Assembly: GCA_017525025.1 (NCBI GenBank)
Contig: JAFXUJ010000001.1
Coordinates: 215,585 to 279,584, forward strand
DNA length: 64,000 nt
Origin: Elusimicrobiaceae bacterium
GTDB lineage: Bacteria; Elusimicrobiota; Elusimicrobia; Elusimicrobiales; Elusimicrobiaceae
Direction: 5' to 3'
Part shown: in pieces, positions 8,733 to 18,463 of the stretch
How the letters are laid out: each line of letters begins with the position of its first letter
How positions within the stretch are numbered: position 1 is the first letter of the stretch
Program-made: the position numbers and the translations under genes
Notes under the pieces: model-generated
Databases searched by the model: none
What the model saw: the letters and a program-made list of their open reading frames with translations, nothing else
Told to the model about the DNA's origin: nothing

Positions 8733-10208
8733 CTATTTCTTTTTGTCCGATTTTTTAAATACAGGTTTTAGCTGGGGACTCTGTTGGGCAAACTTTTTGA
8801 TTTCCTCAATCACTTCCGCTTGCTTTTTAACCGTGCACGGCCCGCCGATACAGCCGCCTTTGCAACTCATTACTTCCAACAGTTGGAAGTCGCCTGCTTT
8901 GCCTTGTGCGTACGCATTGAGCATGAGCATGGCTTTTTTATCCAGTCCGTTAATCGTCATTTTTTTAAAAGTTATTTTGCCGGCCAGGGCATTTTCCACC
9001 GCTTGTGCCACACCGCCCGTTACACCGTAATAGCGGCCTTCGGCAGAAATATCCTTTTGCAAGGGGGTTTCTTCGCACGCGGACGGGCTAATGTTACGCG
9101 CGCGTAAGAGCGCATCAATTTCTTCGTAAGTAAGTACGAAATCAATGTTGGGATCATCATGCCCTTCCACCCGTTTGGAAGCACACGGCCCGATAAACAC
9201 GGTTGTAAATCCGTTTTTCTTTTCAATCTCTGCCGTATAACCGGCGGGCGTTTTGGCGTCGGAAATAAAATCTTTGAGGGCGGGCAAATGTTTTTTAACA
9301 ACTTGCACCCATGCGGCGCAGCAAGAGGTGGTCATAAACCGGGCTCCTTTTTCAAGGCGCTCCACCAATTCGCGTGCTTCGTTTTGGGTGGTAATATCTG
9401 CCCCCAGAGCGACCTCGGTTACTTTATCAAACCCTGCTTTTTTTAGCGCGGTAACCACTTGCGCCAGCGTCCCTTCCAATTGTCCCACAATAGACGGCGC
9501 AATCATGGCGCAAACTTTTTGTTTTCCTTTCATGGCGCGCAATACGTCTATAAGCTGGCTGCGTTCCATAACGGCGCCGAACGGACAAGCGTTCATGCAT
9601 TGTCCGCAAGAAATGCATTTATCAAAGTTGATGTGGGCGAAGCCGTCGCTGTCTTTGTGGATGGCATCTACCGGGCAGGCTTGTTCACACGGAACGGGCA
9701 CATACGTAATGGCATTGTACGGACAAGAAGCCTTGCACTGCCCGCAATTTTTGCATTTTTCCGGGTCAATTTTAGAGCGTCCGTTTTCGGTTGAAATGGA
9801 AATAGCCCCGAACTTACAGGCCGCTTGGCAATGACGAGCCAAGCATCCTTGGCAAGCTTCGGTTACAATATGCCGGGCTTTTACACATCCTTTACAGGCG
9901 ATATCAAGTACGGTAAGGGTATTTTCGGCCGGGGCTTTGCGGGCTAAGGCCATTTTGGCATAGTCATTAAGAGAAGTGGCCTCATCGTCGGCTTCTAAAC
10001 TACCGCCCAGCGCGGCTAACGTCCGGGCCCGGAAAACGGCCCGCTCTTTATAAATACAACACCGCACGCCCGAAGTGGCATCCTGCGGTAATACATCAAA
10101 AGGGATACGATACGCTTTTGTTTCCAAATTACCTTGGTCAAAAGCTTCTACAACTCTTTTTAAAGCTTCTCTTTTAAAAAAAAGAGCCTTATTGTCCGAA
10201 GTATTCAT
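8733..10208 (-). CDS. Monomeric [FeFe] hydrogenase, group B type
   Basis: 491 residues. Cys clusters at about 106-125 (CKGC, CQGC, CQAAC) precede two 4Fe-4S ferredoxin motifs (CKNCGQCKASCP and CISCGQCMNACP, about 150-210). The H-cluster domain follows. Its three cluster motifs retain the ligand cysteines but in variant form: TTSCCAAWV (usual TSCCPGWV), IGPCASKR (usual MPCxxKK), and EVMSCKGGCIGGPC. These variants are those I associate with the poorly characterised group B [FeFe] hydrogenases, thought to use ferredoxin. No maturation genes (hydE/F/G) are in the window. Start ATG has GGGGAT upstream. Contrast the hydCBA operon at 53-57 kb. Confidence 0.88.
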   Translation of the reverse strand: MNTSDNKALFFKREALKRVVEAFDQGNLETKAYRIPFDVLPQDATSGVRCCIYKERAVFRARTLAALGGSLEADDEATSLNDYAKMALARKAPAENTLTVLDIACKGCVKARHIVTEACQGCLARHCQAACKFGAISISTENGRSKIDPEKCKNCGQCKASCPYNAITYVPVPCEQACPVDAIHKDSDGFAHINFDKCISCGQCMNACPFGAVMERSQLIDVLRAMKGKQKVCAMIAPSIVGQLEGTLAQVVTALKKAGFDKVTEVALGADITTQNEARELVERLEKGARFMTTSCCAAWVQVVKKHLPALKDFISDAKTPAGYTAEIEKKNGFTTVFIGPCASKRVEGHDDPNIDFVLTYEEIDALLRARNISPSACEETPLQKDISAEGRYYGVTGGVAQAVENALAGKITFKKMTINGLDKKAMLMLNAYAQGKAGDFQLLEVMSCKGGCIGGPCTVKKQAEVIEEIKKFAQQSPQLKPVFKKSDKKK

Positions 10209-10217
10209 ATTTATCCC

Positions 10218-11042
10218 CTATATTTTATCATAATTTTCCGTGGATGACTCTCTCACGGCTCCCGCAGGAGAAGGGGAAGCTGGGGCCGTTTCTGAACCGG
10301 AAACGGGCGAATGGGAAGGCTTTATAACGTGTGGCATGAACATTTGGTCATGCAAGGTTCCTCCCTCTACCAGAGCTCTAAAAACTTTCTTTTTGGCAGG
10401 TTTGGGCGGTTCCGGCTTTTGGGTTTGGGCGGCCAGGGCTTCTTTTTGTTGTTGCAAGAGCCGGTCAGCCTCGGTTGGTGTTAATATTTGGTGTAAAATT
10501 TGTGCTTTGAATAATAAGAAAAGAGGTTCTTTATCTTTAACGTCTACTTTATAGAGTAGTTGTTTATCTTCAGGGAACGGTAAGGGAACGGACGTTGCTT
10601 GCGGCTCAAAAGCCAGCAGCTCTTCTACGCTCAGTCCCACCGGAACCCGGTATTGAGAAATGAGGGATAGGGTTTCTTGTGCGTTGGAAGCACAAGCCAC
10701 AAAAAGTTGCGGATCTTTGGCCAGGAAAAGAAATCTGCGGGAATCGTCCCCTTGCCCATATTGGACAAAGCGAAAGCGAGTGCCGTCTGAAGAGGGGATG
10801 ATTCGATCTTGTGAAGATACACTTGTAATTGAATAGAGGGCTTTTTCGCACGTTTGGCCGCGCAATAATTTGGCCAATTGGGCGCAGTCGTTGGTCCAAA
10901 CGGAAATTTCATCTTTAGCCGAAACGGGGCTGGGTTCCCCGGTTAATTCAATTACAATTTCAGGTTCCGTCTCCTGTGCTTGCAAAAGAAAGGGGCAGCA
11001 TAATAATATAATCCCGGCGTATTTTTTGTAGCTGGAAGACAT
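10218..11042 (-). CDS. Secreted protein of unknown function
   Basis: 274 residues with a signal peptide (about 1-22, YAGIILLCCPFLLQAQ). A folded part of about 190 residues contains several Cys (NDCAQ, GQTCE, VACAS). Then come a Lys/Pro-rich linker (KPEPPKPAKKK) and a Pro/Ser-rich tail. No family recognised. It lies nine bases upstream of the hydrogenase gene on the same strand, so they may be co-transcribed, but nothing in the sequence links it to hydrogen metabolism. Confidence 0.7.
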   Translation of the reverse strand: MSSSYKKYAGIILLCCPFLLQAQETEPEIVIELTGEPSPVSAKDEISVWTNDCAQLAKLLRGQTCEKALYSITSVSSQDRIIPSSDGTRFRFVQYGQGDDSRRFLFLAKDPQLFVACASNAQETLSLISQYRVPVGLSVEELLAFEPQATSVPLPFPEDKQLLYKVDVKDKEPLFLLFKAQILHQILTPTEADRLLQQQKEALAAQTQKPEPPKPAKKKVFRALVEGGTLHDQMFMPHVIKPSHSPVSGSETAPASPSPAGAVRESSTENYDKI

Positions 11043-11150
11043 ATTTTTATTCCCTTAATAGCAACTTCTTGTATTATAAAATTTTTTTTAGGGCTTGTCC
11101 TGCCTCGCACAAAAATAATGTAAAAAAACGATAGAGCGGTTTTAACGGGT

Positions 11151-11170
11151 TTATTACAATATCGTAATAA
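11151..11170. promoter_or_regulatory. 20-bp palindromic operator upstream of the RND operon
   Basis: TTATTACAATATCGTAATAA is a palindrome with a single mismatched pair between its 10-base half-sites. It contains a TACAAT -10-like hexamer (11155-11160) and ends 22 bases before the efflux operon's start codon. The size and symmetry fit a TetR- or MarR-family repressor site; no such regulator gene is in the window. Confidence 0.55.
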
Positions 11171-11192
11171 ATTTCACAAAGAGAGGAACCGT

Positions 11193-12524
11193 ATGAACCG
11201 TATTTTATGTCTGGGTGTAGTGGCCGCAAGTTGTTTGGTTTATGGATGCCGGGCCAATAAAGAGGCCCAAATGCCTTTACCCACCGTGAACGTGGTGGAA
11301 GCAATACAGCAAGATTATCCGTGGTTTATGGAATATCCTGCCCAAGTAGCCGGATCTTTAGATGTGCAAATTCGCGCACAGGTGGGGGGTATTTTACAAG
11401 CGCGTTTATACAATGAAGGTGAATTTGTAGCGGCCGGTACACAGCTATTCCAAATTGATGACACGGAATATAAAGTAGCTTTGGAAAAAGCACAGGGTTC
11501 TCTTTCGCAAGCGCAGGCCGAAGCTAAACGTACCCAACGTGCTTACCAACGCATGAAAACGCTCCGGGCGGAAAATGCGGTTAGCCAACAAGATTACGAT
11601 AATGCCCTTTCTTCTTACGAAACGGCCAAAGCCAATGTGCAGATGGCTCAAGCCGGCGTGCAAGATGCCCGGATCAACCTGGGCTATACTAAAGTACTTG
11701 CCCCTATTTCCGGAATTGCCGGCGAAGAAGTACAAACTGTGGGAAGTTTGGTGGCCGATCAAGGGGATTCCGGCTTGTTAACCACTATGGTGCAAATTGA
11801 TCCGTTATACATCAATTTTTCCATGCCGGGTAGTCAGTTTGAAAAATTGGCCCAAGGGTACCGGGACGGTACGATTACCATGGGCGACGCGGACAACCCG
11901 GATATGTTAAAGTCGGAGCAATATCGGGCAGCTTCTTCTCAACAGGCTCCCATCTATATAGAGGTGCTGTTAGCAAATGGTCAACTATATCCCCAACGGG
12001 GTAAATTGGTTTTTTTTGATAGTTCCGAAAATACTCAAACGTCCAGCATTGCTATCAAAGCACAAATTCCTAACCCGGCCCGTTCGCGCGAGCTAATCCC
12101 CGGGCAGTTCGTACGAGTGCGGTTGGTAGGGGCTGTGTTTAAAGATGCCGTATTGGTTCCTTCTTCTGCCGTACTGGCAACGGCAAACGGGCTAACGGCC
12201 TATGTGGTAAAGGAAGATAATAGTGTGGAAATGCGCCCCATTCACGCCAGTTTGCAGAATGATTTATATATGGTGGCTTCCGGTTTAAAAGCAGGCGAAC
12301 GGGTAATAGATGGCGGGCTTGCCAAAATTCGGCCGGGTGAAAAGGTAGTGCCTTCTTTGCAGAAATTTCAAGTTTCTTTACCCAAAGAACCCGTACAAAC
12401 AGACCTTTCCGCCAAGACCAGTGTGGCCGGTTTGGAACAAGCTTTTCAAACCGCGGAAATAGCGGATCAACAAACGTTGCCGGGAATTTCCGCCACCTCT
12501 TCCGCACCGGTGTCGGGTAAATAG
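11193..12524 (+). CDS. RND efflux periplasmic adaptor (membrane fusion) lipoprotein
   Basis: 443 residues with a lipobox (LVYGC, Cys about 19). Order of parts: barrel-sandwich half (VAGSLDVQIRAQVGGILQAR), an alpha-helical hairpin (about 100-160, QAEAKRTQRAYQRMKTLR), the second lipoyl half (YTKVLAPISGIAGEE), a beta-barrel and a membrane-proximal domain (LIPGQFVRVRL). It is AcrA/MexA-like and links the inner-membrane pump to the outer-membrane channel, both encoded next. AGAGGAACCGT precedes the ATG. The C-terminal 60 residues are low-complexity and unlike the family core. Confidence 0.93.
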   Translation: MNRILCLGVVAASCLVYGCRANKEAQMPLPTVNVVEAIQQDYPWFMEYPAQVAGSLDVQIRAQVGGILQARLYNEGEFVAAGTQLFQIDDTEYKVALEKAQGSLSQAQAEAKRTQRAYQRMKTLRAENAVSQQDYDNALSSYETAKANVQMAQAGVQDARINLGYTKVLAPISGIAGEEVQTVGSLVADQGDSGLLTTMVQIDPLYINFSMPGSQFEKLAQGYRDGTITMGDADNPDMLKSEQYRAASSQQAPIYIEVLLANGQLYPQRGKLVFFDSSENTQTSSIAIKAQIPNPARSRELIPGQFVRVRLVGAVFKDAVLVPSSAVLATANGLTAYVVKEDNSVEMRPIHASLQNDLYMVASGLKAGERVIDGGLAKIRPGEKVVPSLQKFQVSLPKEPVQTDLSAKTSVAGLEQAFQTAEIADQQTLPGISATSSAPVSGK

Positions 12525-12534
12525 AGGGGAAAAT

Positions 12535-15500
12535 ATGTTCTCTAAATTTTTTATTAACCGCCCGATTTTTGCTACTGTTATTTCCTTACTGATTGTACTG
12601 GCGGGGATTGTATCCATCACGGTCTTGCCGGTAGAACAATACCCGAATTTAACGCCGCCTACGATTCAGGTAAGTGCTTCTTACCCCGGAGCCAGCCCGG
12701 AGGTAATTGCTAATACCGTCGCCGCCCCGTTGGAGCAACAAATTAACGGGGTGGAAGATATGCTCTATATGGATTCCGTATCCAATGCAAACGGAGATAT
12801 GAATTTGCTTGTTTCTTTTAAAGTGGGTACGGACCCCGACCAAGCGCTTATCAACGTAAATAATCGCGTCCAACAAGCCACCTCTTCTTTGCCGGATGAT
12901 GTGCGTCGTTACGGTGTAACGGTAGAGAAGAAATCTTCTTCCATGTTGCAAATTATTGCCCTTTATTCCAAGTCAGGTCAAACGGATACAACCACTATCG
13001 GGAATTATGCGCTTGTTAATATCGTAGATGATTTGAAACGCTTGGATGGAGTGGGAGATGCACAAGTGATGTCCGCCAATGATTACGCGATTCGTATTTG
13101 GATTAAACCGGACATTTTATCGCAGCGTAATTTGACAGTGGGGGATATTGTTTCGGCCGTACAAGCTCAAAACACGCAACGCGCGGCCGGTAAAATCGGC
13201 CAACCTCCTTTGCCGCAAGACGTGGACCGCACCTACTCCATTGTGGCACCGGGGCGCTTAACCACTCCGGAAGAATTTGAAAACATTATCTTACGGGCCC
13301 ATGCGGACGGAACCACGTTGCTGCTTAAAGACGTGGCGCAGGTTGATTTGGGCAGCCAAACGTATGAATTTAACGGTAGCTACAACGGCAAACCGGCGGT
13401 GCCGATTGGTATTTTCTTGGCTCCGGGGGCCAATGCGGTGGCTACTGCCAAGGCGGTTGCCCAACGCATGCAGGAATTGGCCAAAGACTTTCCGCCCAGT
13501 ATGGACATGGAGTACCAAGTTGCGTATGATACCACGCTTTTTGTTACCGAATCTATCAAAGAGGTCATTCGTACGCTTCTAGAGGCCATGATCCTGGTGT
13601 TTTTGGTCGTGTATTTGTTTTTAAAAGATTGGCGGGCTACCCTTATTCCTTGTTTGGCAGTTCCGGTGTCCATTATCGGTGCTTTTGCCGGGATGCATTT
13701 ATTTGGGTTTTCGGTGAATACGCTTACACTATTCGGTTTGGTGTTGGCGATTGGGATGGTGGTGGATGACGCTATCGTTGTTATTGAAAACGTAGAACGG
13801 CTCATGCAAACGGAACGTTTATCTCCCAAAGAGGCTACGATTAAAGCCATGGGGGAAGTATCCGGTCCGGTAGTGGCGATCGTGTTGGTTTTGTGCTCGG
13901 TATTTGTGCCGGTAGCCTTTATGGGAGGGCTAACGGGAGTCATGTATCAGCAATTTGCCATTACGATTGCAGTGTCGGTGGTACTTTCCGGGTTGGTAGC
14001 GTTAACGTTGACACCGGCTTTATGTGCCTTACTTCTTAAAAAGCAGGAAACTCCCGCTAAGGGTTTTTTCTATTGGTTTGATCATAATTTTGAAAAATTA
14101 ACCGGGAAATACGGCTCTTGGGTTTCATTTTTTATTCGGCGCGTACCGGTATCTGCGGTGGTGCTGGCTCTGCTAATAGCGGGAACGTTAGGACTTTTTA
14201 AATTAGTACCGGGGAGTTTATTGCCGGAAGAAGACCAAGGTTTTATTATGGTTGCCGCCCAACTGGATCCGGCCTCTTCTCTTACCGGTAGTGAAGAAGT
14301 TTCCGACCAATTGGAAAAAATTATTCTGCACAATCCGGCCGTTAAACAAGATATGACTTTTACCGGGTATGATTTATTAAGCGGCTCACAGAAAACAAGC
14401 GCCGTTTCTTCTTTCGTCATGTTAAAACCATGGGACGAACGAAAGAAAAAAGATCTTTCCGTGCAGGCTGTTTTGGGGTATGTTTATGAGCAATCTTTGG
14501 GGCAGATTCCAACAGCCAATGTCATGCCCTTTAACCCGCCCCCTATCATGGGGATGAGCACCACCGGCGGGTTGGAAGGATATATCCAAAACCGGGGAAC
14601 GTCCGACAGCCGAGTGTTGGAAACCCAAATGGATACTTTCTTGGCAGCCGTGCGCAAACGTCCGGAAATTGCCAGTGTTACAAGCACGTTTACGGCGGAC
14701 GTACCACAATATACATTAACGGTGGATAAAACAAAAGCCCAGGCCATGCAAGTGTCTCTCAATGATTTATACACATCTTTGCAAGGAACATTCGGCACCC
14801 TGTATGTAAATGATTTTACTTATTTGGGGCGCAGTTTTAAGGTAATGATACAGGCAGCCGGGGCTTACCGGGCCAAGCCGGAGCAAATCAACGGTATTTA
14901 TGTCCGTTCGCAAAGCGGGGCCATGGTGCCGCTCTCGTCTTTAGTTACGTTGACGCCCAGCTTGGGGCCGGATACCGTAGAGCGGTTTAATGTTTTCCCG
15001 GCCGCTAAATTTATTGCAAACCCGGCGGCAGGTTTCAGTTCAGGTGATGCAATGAAAGCCGTAGAGGAAACGGCCCGAGAGTCGCTAGATCCTAATTTCA
15101 CCTTGTCTTGGACAGGAACGGCGTACCAAGAAACGCTATCGGGTAGTTCTTCCGCACAGGCACTTGTGTTGGGTATTTTGGTAGTGTTTTTGATTTTGGC
15201 TGCCCAATATGAAAAATGGAGTTTGCCGGTAGCGGTGTTGCTGGCAGTACCGTTTGCGGTATTCGGGGCCCTGTTGGGTACGTGGCTGCGCGGGCTATCC
15301 AACGATATTTATTTTCAAATTGCACTCGTGGCTTTGGTGGGATTGGCGGCCAAGAATGCTATTTTGATTGTGGAGTTTGCCGTATTACTTACAGAACAAG
15401 GAGAAGATAAAATTAAAGCCGCAATAGCGGCTGCCCAACTGCGCTTCCGCCCAATTGTAATGACTTCACTGGCGTTTATTTTAGGTTGTGTGCCGCTTAT

Positions 15501-15648
15501 GATTAGCAGCGGGGCCGGCGCGGCCAGCCGTCATTCCATTGGCACGGCCGTTGTGTTCGGTATGTTAATAGCCACGGGGGTGGCTCCGTTATTTATTCCG
15601 CTGTTTTTCTGTTGGTTTAGCGGAAAGAAAAAAGAGGAAACAAGATGA
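12535..15648 (+). CDS. RND multidrug efflux pump, HAE1 (AcrB-like) family
   Basis: 1037 residues, full length for the family. N-terminus MFSKFFINRPIFATVISLL is typical. The proton-relay aspartate pair is in VVDDAIVVIENV (about residues 407-418), and VEKKSSSMLQ and the second-half helix GLAAKNAILIVEFA are present. Twelve membrane segments in two repeats with large periplasmic loops are expected. It should export hydrophobic or amphipathic compounds using the proton gradient. Ten bases separate it from the adaptor gene, and its stop overlaps the channel gene by four bases. Confidence 0.96.
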   Translation: MFSKFFINRPIFATVISLLIVLAGIVSITVLPVEQYPNLTPPTIQVSASYPGASPEVIANTVAAPLEQQINGVEDMLYMDSVSNANGDMNLLVSFKVGTDPDQALINVNNRVQQATSSLPDDVRRYGVTVEKKSSSMLQIIALYSKSGQTDTTTIGNYALVNIVDDLKRLDGVGDAQVMSANDYAIRIWIKPDILSQRNLTVGDIVSAVQAQNTQRAAGKIGQPPLPQDVDRTYSIVAPGRLTTPEEFENIILRAHADGTTLLLKDVAQVDLGSQTYEFNGSYNGKPAVPIGIFLAPGANAVATAKAVAQRMQELAKDFPPSMDMEYQVAYDTTLFVTESIKEVIRTLLEAMILVFLVVYLFLKDWRATLIPCLAVPVSIIGAFAGMHLFGFSVNTLTLFGLVLAIGMVVDDAIVVIENVERLMQTERLSPKEATIKAMGEVSGPVVAIVLVLCSVFVPVAFMGGLTGVMYQQFAITIAVSVVLSGLVALTLTPALCALLLKKQETPAKGFFYWFDHNFEKLTGKYGSWVSFFIRRVPVSAVVLALLIAGTLGLFKLVPGSLLPEEDQGFIMVAAQLDPASSLTGSEEVSDQLEKIILHNPAVKQDMTFTGYDLLSGSQKTSAVSSFVMLKPWDERKKKDLSVQAVLGYVYEQSLGQIPTANVMPFNPPPIMGMSTTGGLEGYIQNRGTSDSRVLETQMDTFLAAVRKRPEIASVTSTFTADVPQYTLTVDKTKAQAMQVSLNDLYTSLQGTFGTLYVNDFTYLGRSFKVMIQAAGAYRAKPEQINGIYVRSQSGAMVPLSSLVTLTPSLGPDTVERFNVFPAAKFIANPAAGFSSGDAMKAVEETARESLDPNFTLSWTGTAYQETLSGSSSAQALVLGILVVFLILAAQYEKWSLPVAVLLAVPFAVFGALLGTWLRGLSNDIYFQIALVALVGLAAKNAILIVEFAVLLTEQGEDKIKAAIAAAQLRFRPIVMTSLAFILGCVPLMISSGAGAASRHSIGTAVVFGMLIATGVAPLFIPLFFCWFSGKKKEETR

Positions 15649-17015
15649 AACAACTAACTTTATTCTTAACAATGATTGCTTTGTGCGGGTGTATGATGGG
15701 GCCCAACTATAAGCGCCCGGATATTCCCCTGCCGGCTGGGGGAAGCGATAAACAAATCAGTGCGTTTACCGCCCATGATTGGTGGCGTGTATTTGACGAC
15801 CCGGTGTTGGACACACTGGAACAGCAGGCGCTTGCTTATAACCAAGATTTGCGTGCTGCCATGGCTCGCGTAGATGAGGCCCGCGCAGATGTAAATATAG
15901 CCCGAGCCGATCAAATGCCGTCTCTTTCAGCCAATGTTCAAAGCGGGCGACAAGGAGACAATACCGGTTCTGGACAAAGCACCAGTCGGGCGGGGGTGTC
16001 GGTTTCGTTTGAATTGGATTTATGGGGGAAATACCGTCGTTTGTCGCAGGCCGCCCGCGCCCGGTTGCTAGCCTCACAAGCGGCCCGTGATACGGTGCGC
16101 CTTACTTTAACGGCCGATGTGGCAAACCAATATTTTACCTTGCGTATGTTGGATAGACAATTGGAAATTTTACAACGCACGTTACAAGCACGGGAGGAGA
16201 ATATCCGTATTTATGAAGCCCGTTATAAAGCCGGATATTGTACGGAAGTAGATTTGCGCCGCGTGCAAGCGGCCAAAGATAGCGTGCAAGCGCAAATGCA
16301 GCAATTATCCTTGCAGCAGGAACAAACGGAGACAGCCCTTTCCGTGCTTTTAGGGCAGTCCCCGAGGGAGATGATCACGCATAGCATCCCGCGCGGAAAA
16401 ACGCTTAAAGAACTTAACTTAGTGCCGGATGTCCCCGCAGATTTACCGTCTAATCTATTGGAACGTCGCCCGGATGTGCAAGCCGCCGAGGAACAACTGA
16501 TTGCTGCCAATGCCGATATCGGCGCCGCGCGCGCCGCATACTTTCCGTCTATTTCGCTTACCGGAGCCGCCGGATTTGCCAGCGGGGCACTTAGTAGTTT
16601 GTTTACGGGCGGTGCAGGCGTGTGGAATATAGCGGGGGAGGCACTTGCTCCCATTTTTGAAGGGGGTAAAATCCGTGCGCAAAATAAAAAGGCAGAAGCG
16701 GTTTACCGTGAGCAACTGGCCGACTATACCAAAACGGTGGAAACGGCTTTCAAAGAAGCGTATGACGCTCTTACGGCTAACCGCATAGACCGGGATATTT
16801 TTGATTCATATTTAGCACAAACCCAAGAAATGCAACGTAGTTATGAACTGACAAAAAAGCAGGAAGATGCGGGGCTGATCGGTGTGACGGATTTGTTAGA
16901 TGTGGAAGAAAATTTACTGTCGGCCGAGATGAATTTGTCTACTGCGCGCAAGAACGAACTTTCGGCGGTGGTCAATTTGTGCAAAGCTCTCGGCGGGGGC
17001 TGGGAGAGAGTATAA
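15645..17015 (+). CDS. Outer-membrane efflux channel lipoprotein (OprM/NodT family)
   Basis: 456 residues with lipobox ALCGC (Cys about 16) followed by MMGPNYKRP, the usual OprM-type start. Two repeats of long amphipathic helices are visible (VNIARADQMPSLSANVQSG and AANADIGAARAAYFPSISLTG segments). This is the TolC-like trimeric tunnel completing the tripartite pump. Its ATG overlaps the pump stop by four bases, so the three genes form one operon. Confidence 0.94.
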   Translation: MKQLTLFLTMIALCGCMMGPNYKRPDIPLPAGGSDKQISAFTAHDWWRVFDDPVLDTLEQQALAYNQDLRAAMARVDEARADVNIARADQMPSLSANVQSGRQGDNTGSGQSTSRAGVSVSFELDLWGKYRRLSQAARARLLASQAARDTVRLTLTADVANQYFTLRMLDRQLEILQRTLQAREENIRIYEARYKAGYCTEVDLRRVQAAKDSVQAQMQQLSLQQEQTETALSVLLGQSPREMITHSIPRGKTLKELNLVPDVPADLPSNLLERRPDVQAAEEQLIAANADIGAARAAYFPSISLTGAAGFASGALSSLFTGGAGVWNIAGEALAPIFEGGKIRAQNKKAEAVYREQLADYTKTVETAFKEAYDALTANRIDRDIFDSYLAQTQEMQRSYELTKKQEDAGLIGVTDLLDVEENLLSAEMNLSTARKNELSAVVNLCKALGGGWERV

Positions 17016-17068
17016 AAGAGTTGTTCTGCCGCGGTGTTGTGCAAATGCAAATTTGCTAAAATATAAAT

Positions 17069-18463
17069 ATGGAAAATACGGTCCTTAGCCCGTTAGATGG
17101 CCGTTACCGCGGCAAGTTGGGCACGCTCAGGGGATATATGGGCGAGGCCGCTTTCGCCGCCGCCCGCATACGTGTGGAAACTACGTGGTTAGAAGTTTTG
17201 TGCGGCCTAAAATTACCTTTCTTAAAACCGCTTTCCCGAAGTGAGAAAAAAATACTGGCGGAGCTTCCCGTATTAACGGAAAAAGATTTGGCTGTTTTAC
17301 GCGCGCTTGAATTTGACGGTTACCAAGGCATTCCCGCTACCCGTCACGACGTAAAAGCCGTAGAATATTTCTTACAATTAAAATTAAAAAACACATCCTT
17401 AAAAAACCGTCTAAACGGCCTTCACTTTGCACTAACCAGCGAAGATGTAAATAGTGTTTCGTATGCATTCTTGTTAGCGGACGGAGTGGAAAAAGTTTTA
17501 CTTCCCGCGCTTGAAAAAGTCCGCCAAACATTAGCCAAGTTGGCCGTTAAAGAGGCGCGGTCTGTTTTATTGGCCCGTACGCACGGGCAGCCCGCTGTGC
17601 CGACGACATTTGGCAAAGAAGTTCGCGTGTTTGAAAACCGCTTATCGCGCCAAATAGCACAACTTAAAAAGCAATCCGTTTCCTGTAAATTCGGGGGAGC
17701 GGTAGGCAATTTTAATGCTCACACGGCCACATTTGGAAAAATCAATTGGCCGCGCGTGGCAGATCAAGTGATCGGTTTGCTTAATAAAAACCGCAAAATT
17801 AAAATCTACCGCACATCTGTTTCTACGCAGGTGGATCCGCGTGATACGTACGCCGAACTTTTTGATAATTTGCGCCGTATTAACGTTATTTTAACGGATT
17901 TAAGCCGCGATATGTGGCTTTATATTTCTGCCGGGCTCGTGCGCCAACAAGCCGTAAAGGGCGAAGTGGGGTCATCTACTATGCCGCAAAAAGTAAACCC
18001 GATTGATTTTGAAAATGCCGAAGGGAATTTGCAACTGGCGAATGCTCTTTTTGGTTTATTCTCTACCAAACTGCCTATTTCGCGCTTGCAACGGGATTTG
18101 TCGGACTCTACGGTTTTGCGTAACATGGGCCTGTCATTTGGCTATACGTGCGTGGCGTATGATTCTTTGCTACGCGGACTTGGTAAGATTGCGTTTGACC
18201 GTGCGGCCGCTTTGGATGAAGTAAAAAACCATCCGGAGGTATTGGCAGAAGCCTACCAGACCATTCTGCGTGCGGCGGGAATGGAAGGCCCATATGAAAA
18301 ACTGCGCGATTTTACACGCGGACATGCGATCACGTATGAAAAATTACAACAATTTGTAAATCAGTTGAAAGTATCGGCAACGGTCAAGAAACAATTACGT
18401 GCCTTAAAGCCGGAAAATTACATCGGGCTAGCCGAAAAACTAGCAAGGGGAAACTATGATTGA
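17069..18463 (+). CDS. purB: Adenylosuccinate lyase
   Basis: 464 residues, long PurB type (compare MENTVLSPLDGRYRGKLG with the E. coli-type N-terminus). The fumarase-superfamily signature SSTMPQKVNPIDFENAEGN (about 306-324) carries the catalytic serine loop, and RTHGQPAVPTTFGKE (about 170-184) the catalytic His region. It catalyses two steps of purine synthesis: SAICAR to AICAR and adenylosuccinate to AMP. A TAAAAT/TATAAA stretch ends within seven bases of the ATG and no ribosome-binding site is visible, so translation may be leaderless. It overlaps purA by eight bases. Confidence 0.95.
   Translation: MENTVLSPLDGRYRGKLGTLRGYMGEAAFAAARIRVETTWLEVLCGLKLPFLKPLSRSEKKILAELPVLTEKDLAVLRALEFDGYQGIPATRHDVKAVEYFLQLKLKNTSLKNRLNGLHFALTSEDVNSVSYAFLLADGVEKVLLPALEKVRQTLAKLAVKEARSVLLARTHGQPAVPTTFGKEVRVFENRLSRQIAQLKKQSVSCKFGGAVGNFNAHTATFGKINWPRVADQVIGLLNKNRKIKIYRTSVSTQVDPRDTYAELFDNLRRINVILTDLSRDMWLYISAGLVRQQAVKGEVGSSTMPQKVNPIDFENAEGNLQLANALFGLFSTKLPISRLQRDLSDSTVLRNMGLSFGYTCVAYDSLLRGLGKIAFDRAAALDEVKNHPEVLAEAYQTILRAAGMEGPYEKLRDFTRGHAITYEKLQQFVNQLKVSATVKKQLRALKPENYIGLAEKLARGNYD

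Noticed and set aside
13380..13943. 187-codon minus-strand frame
   Set aside because: Antisense to the RND pump core containing the Asp-Asp proton relay; no ribosome-binding site.
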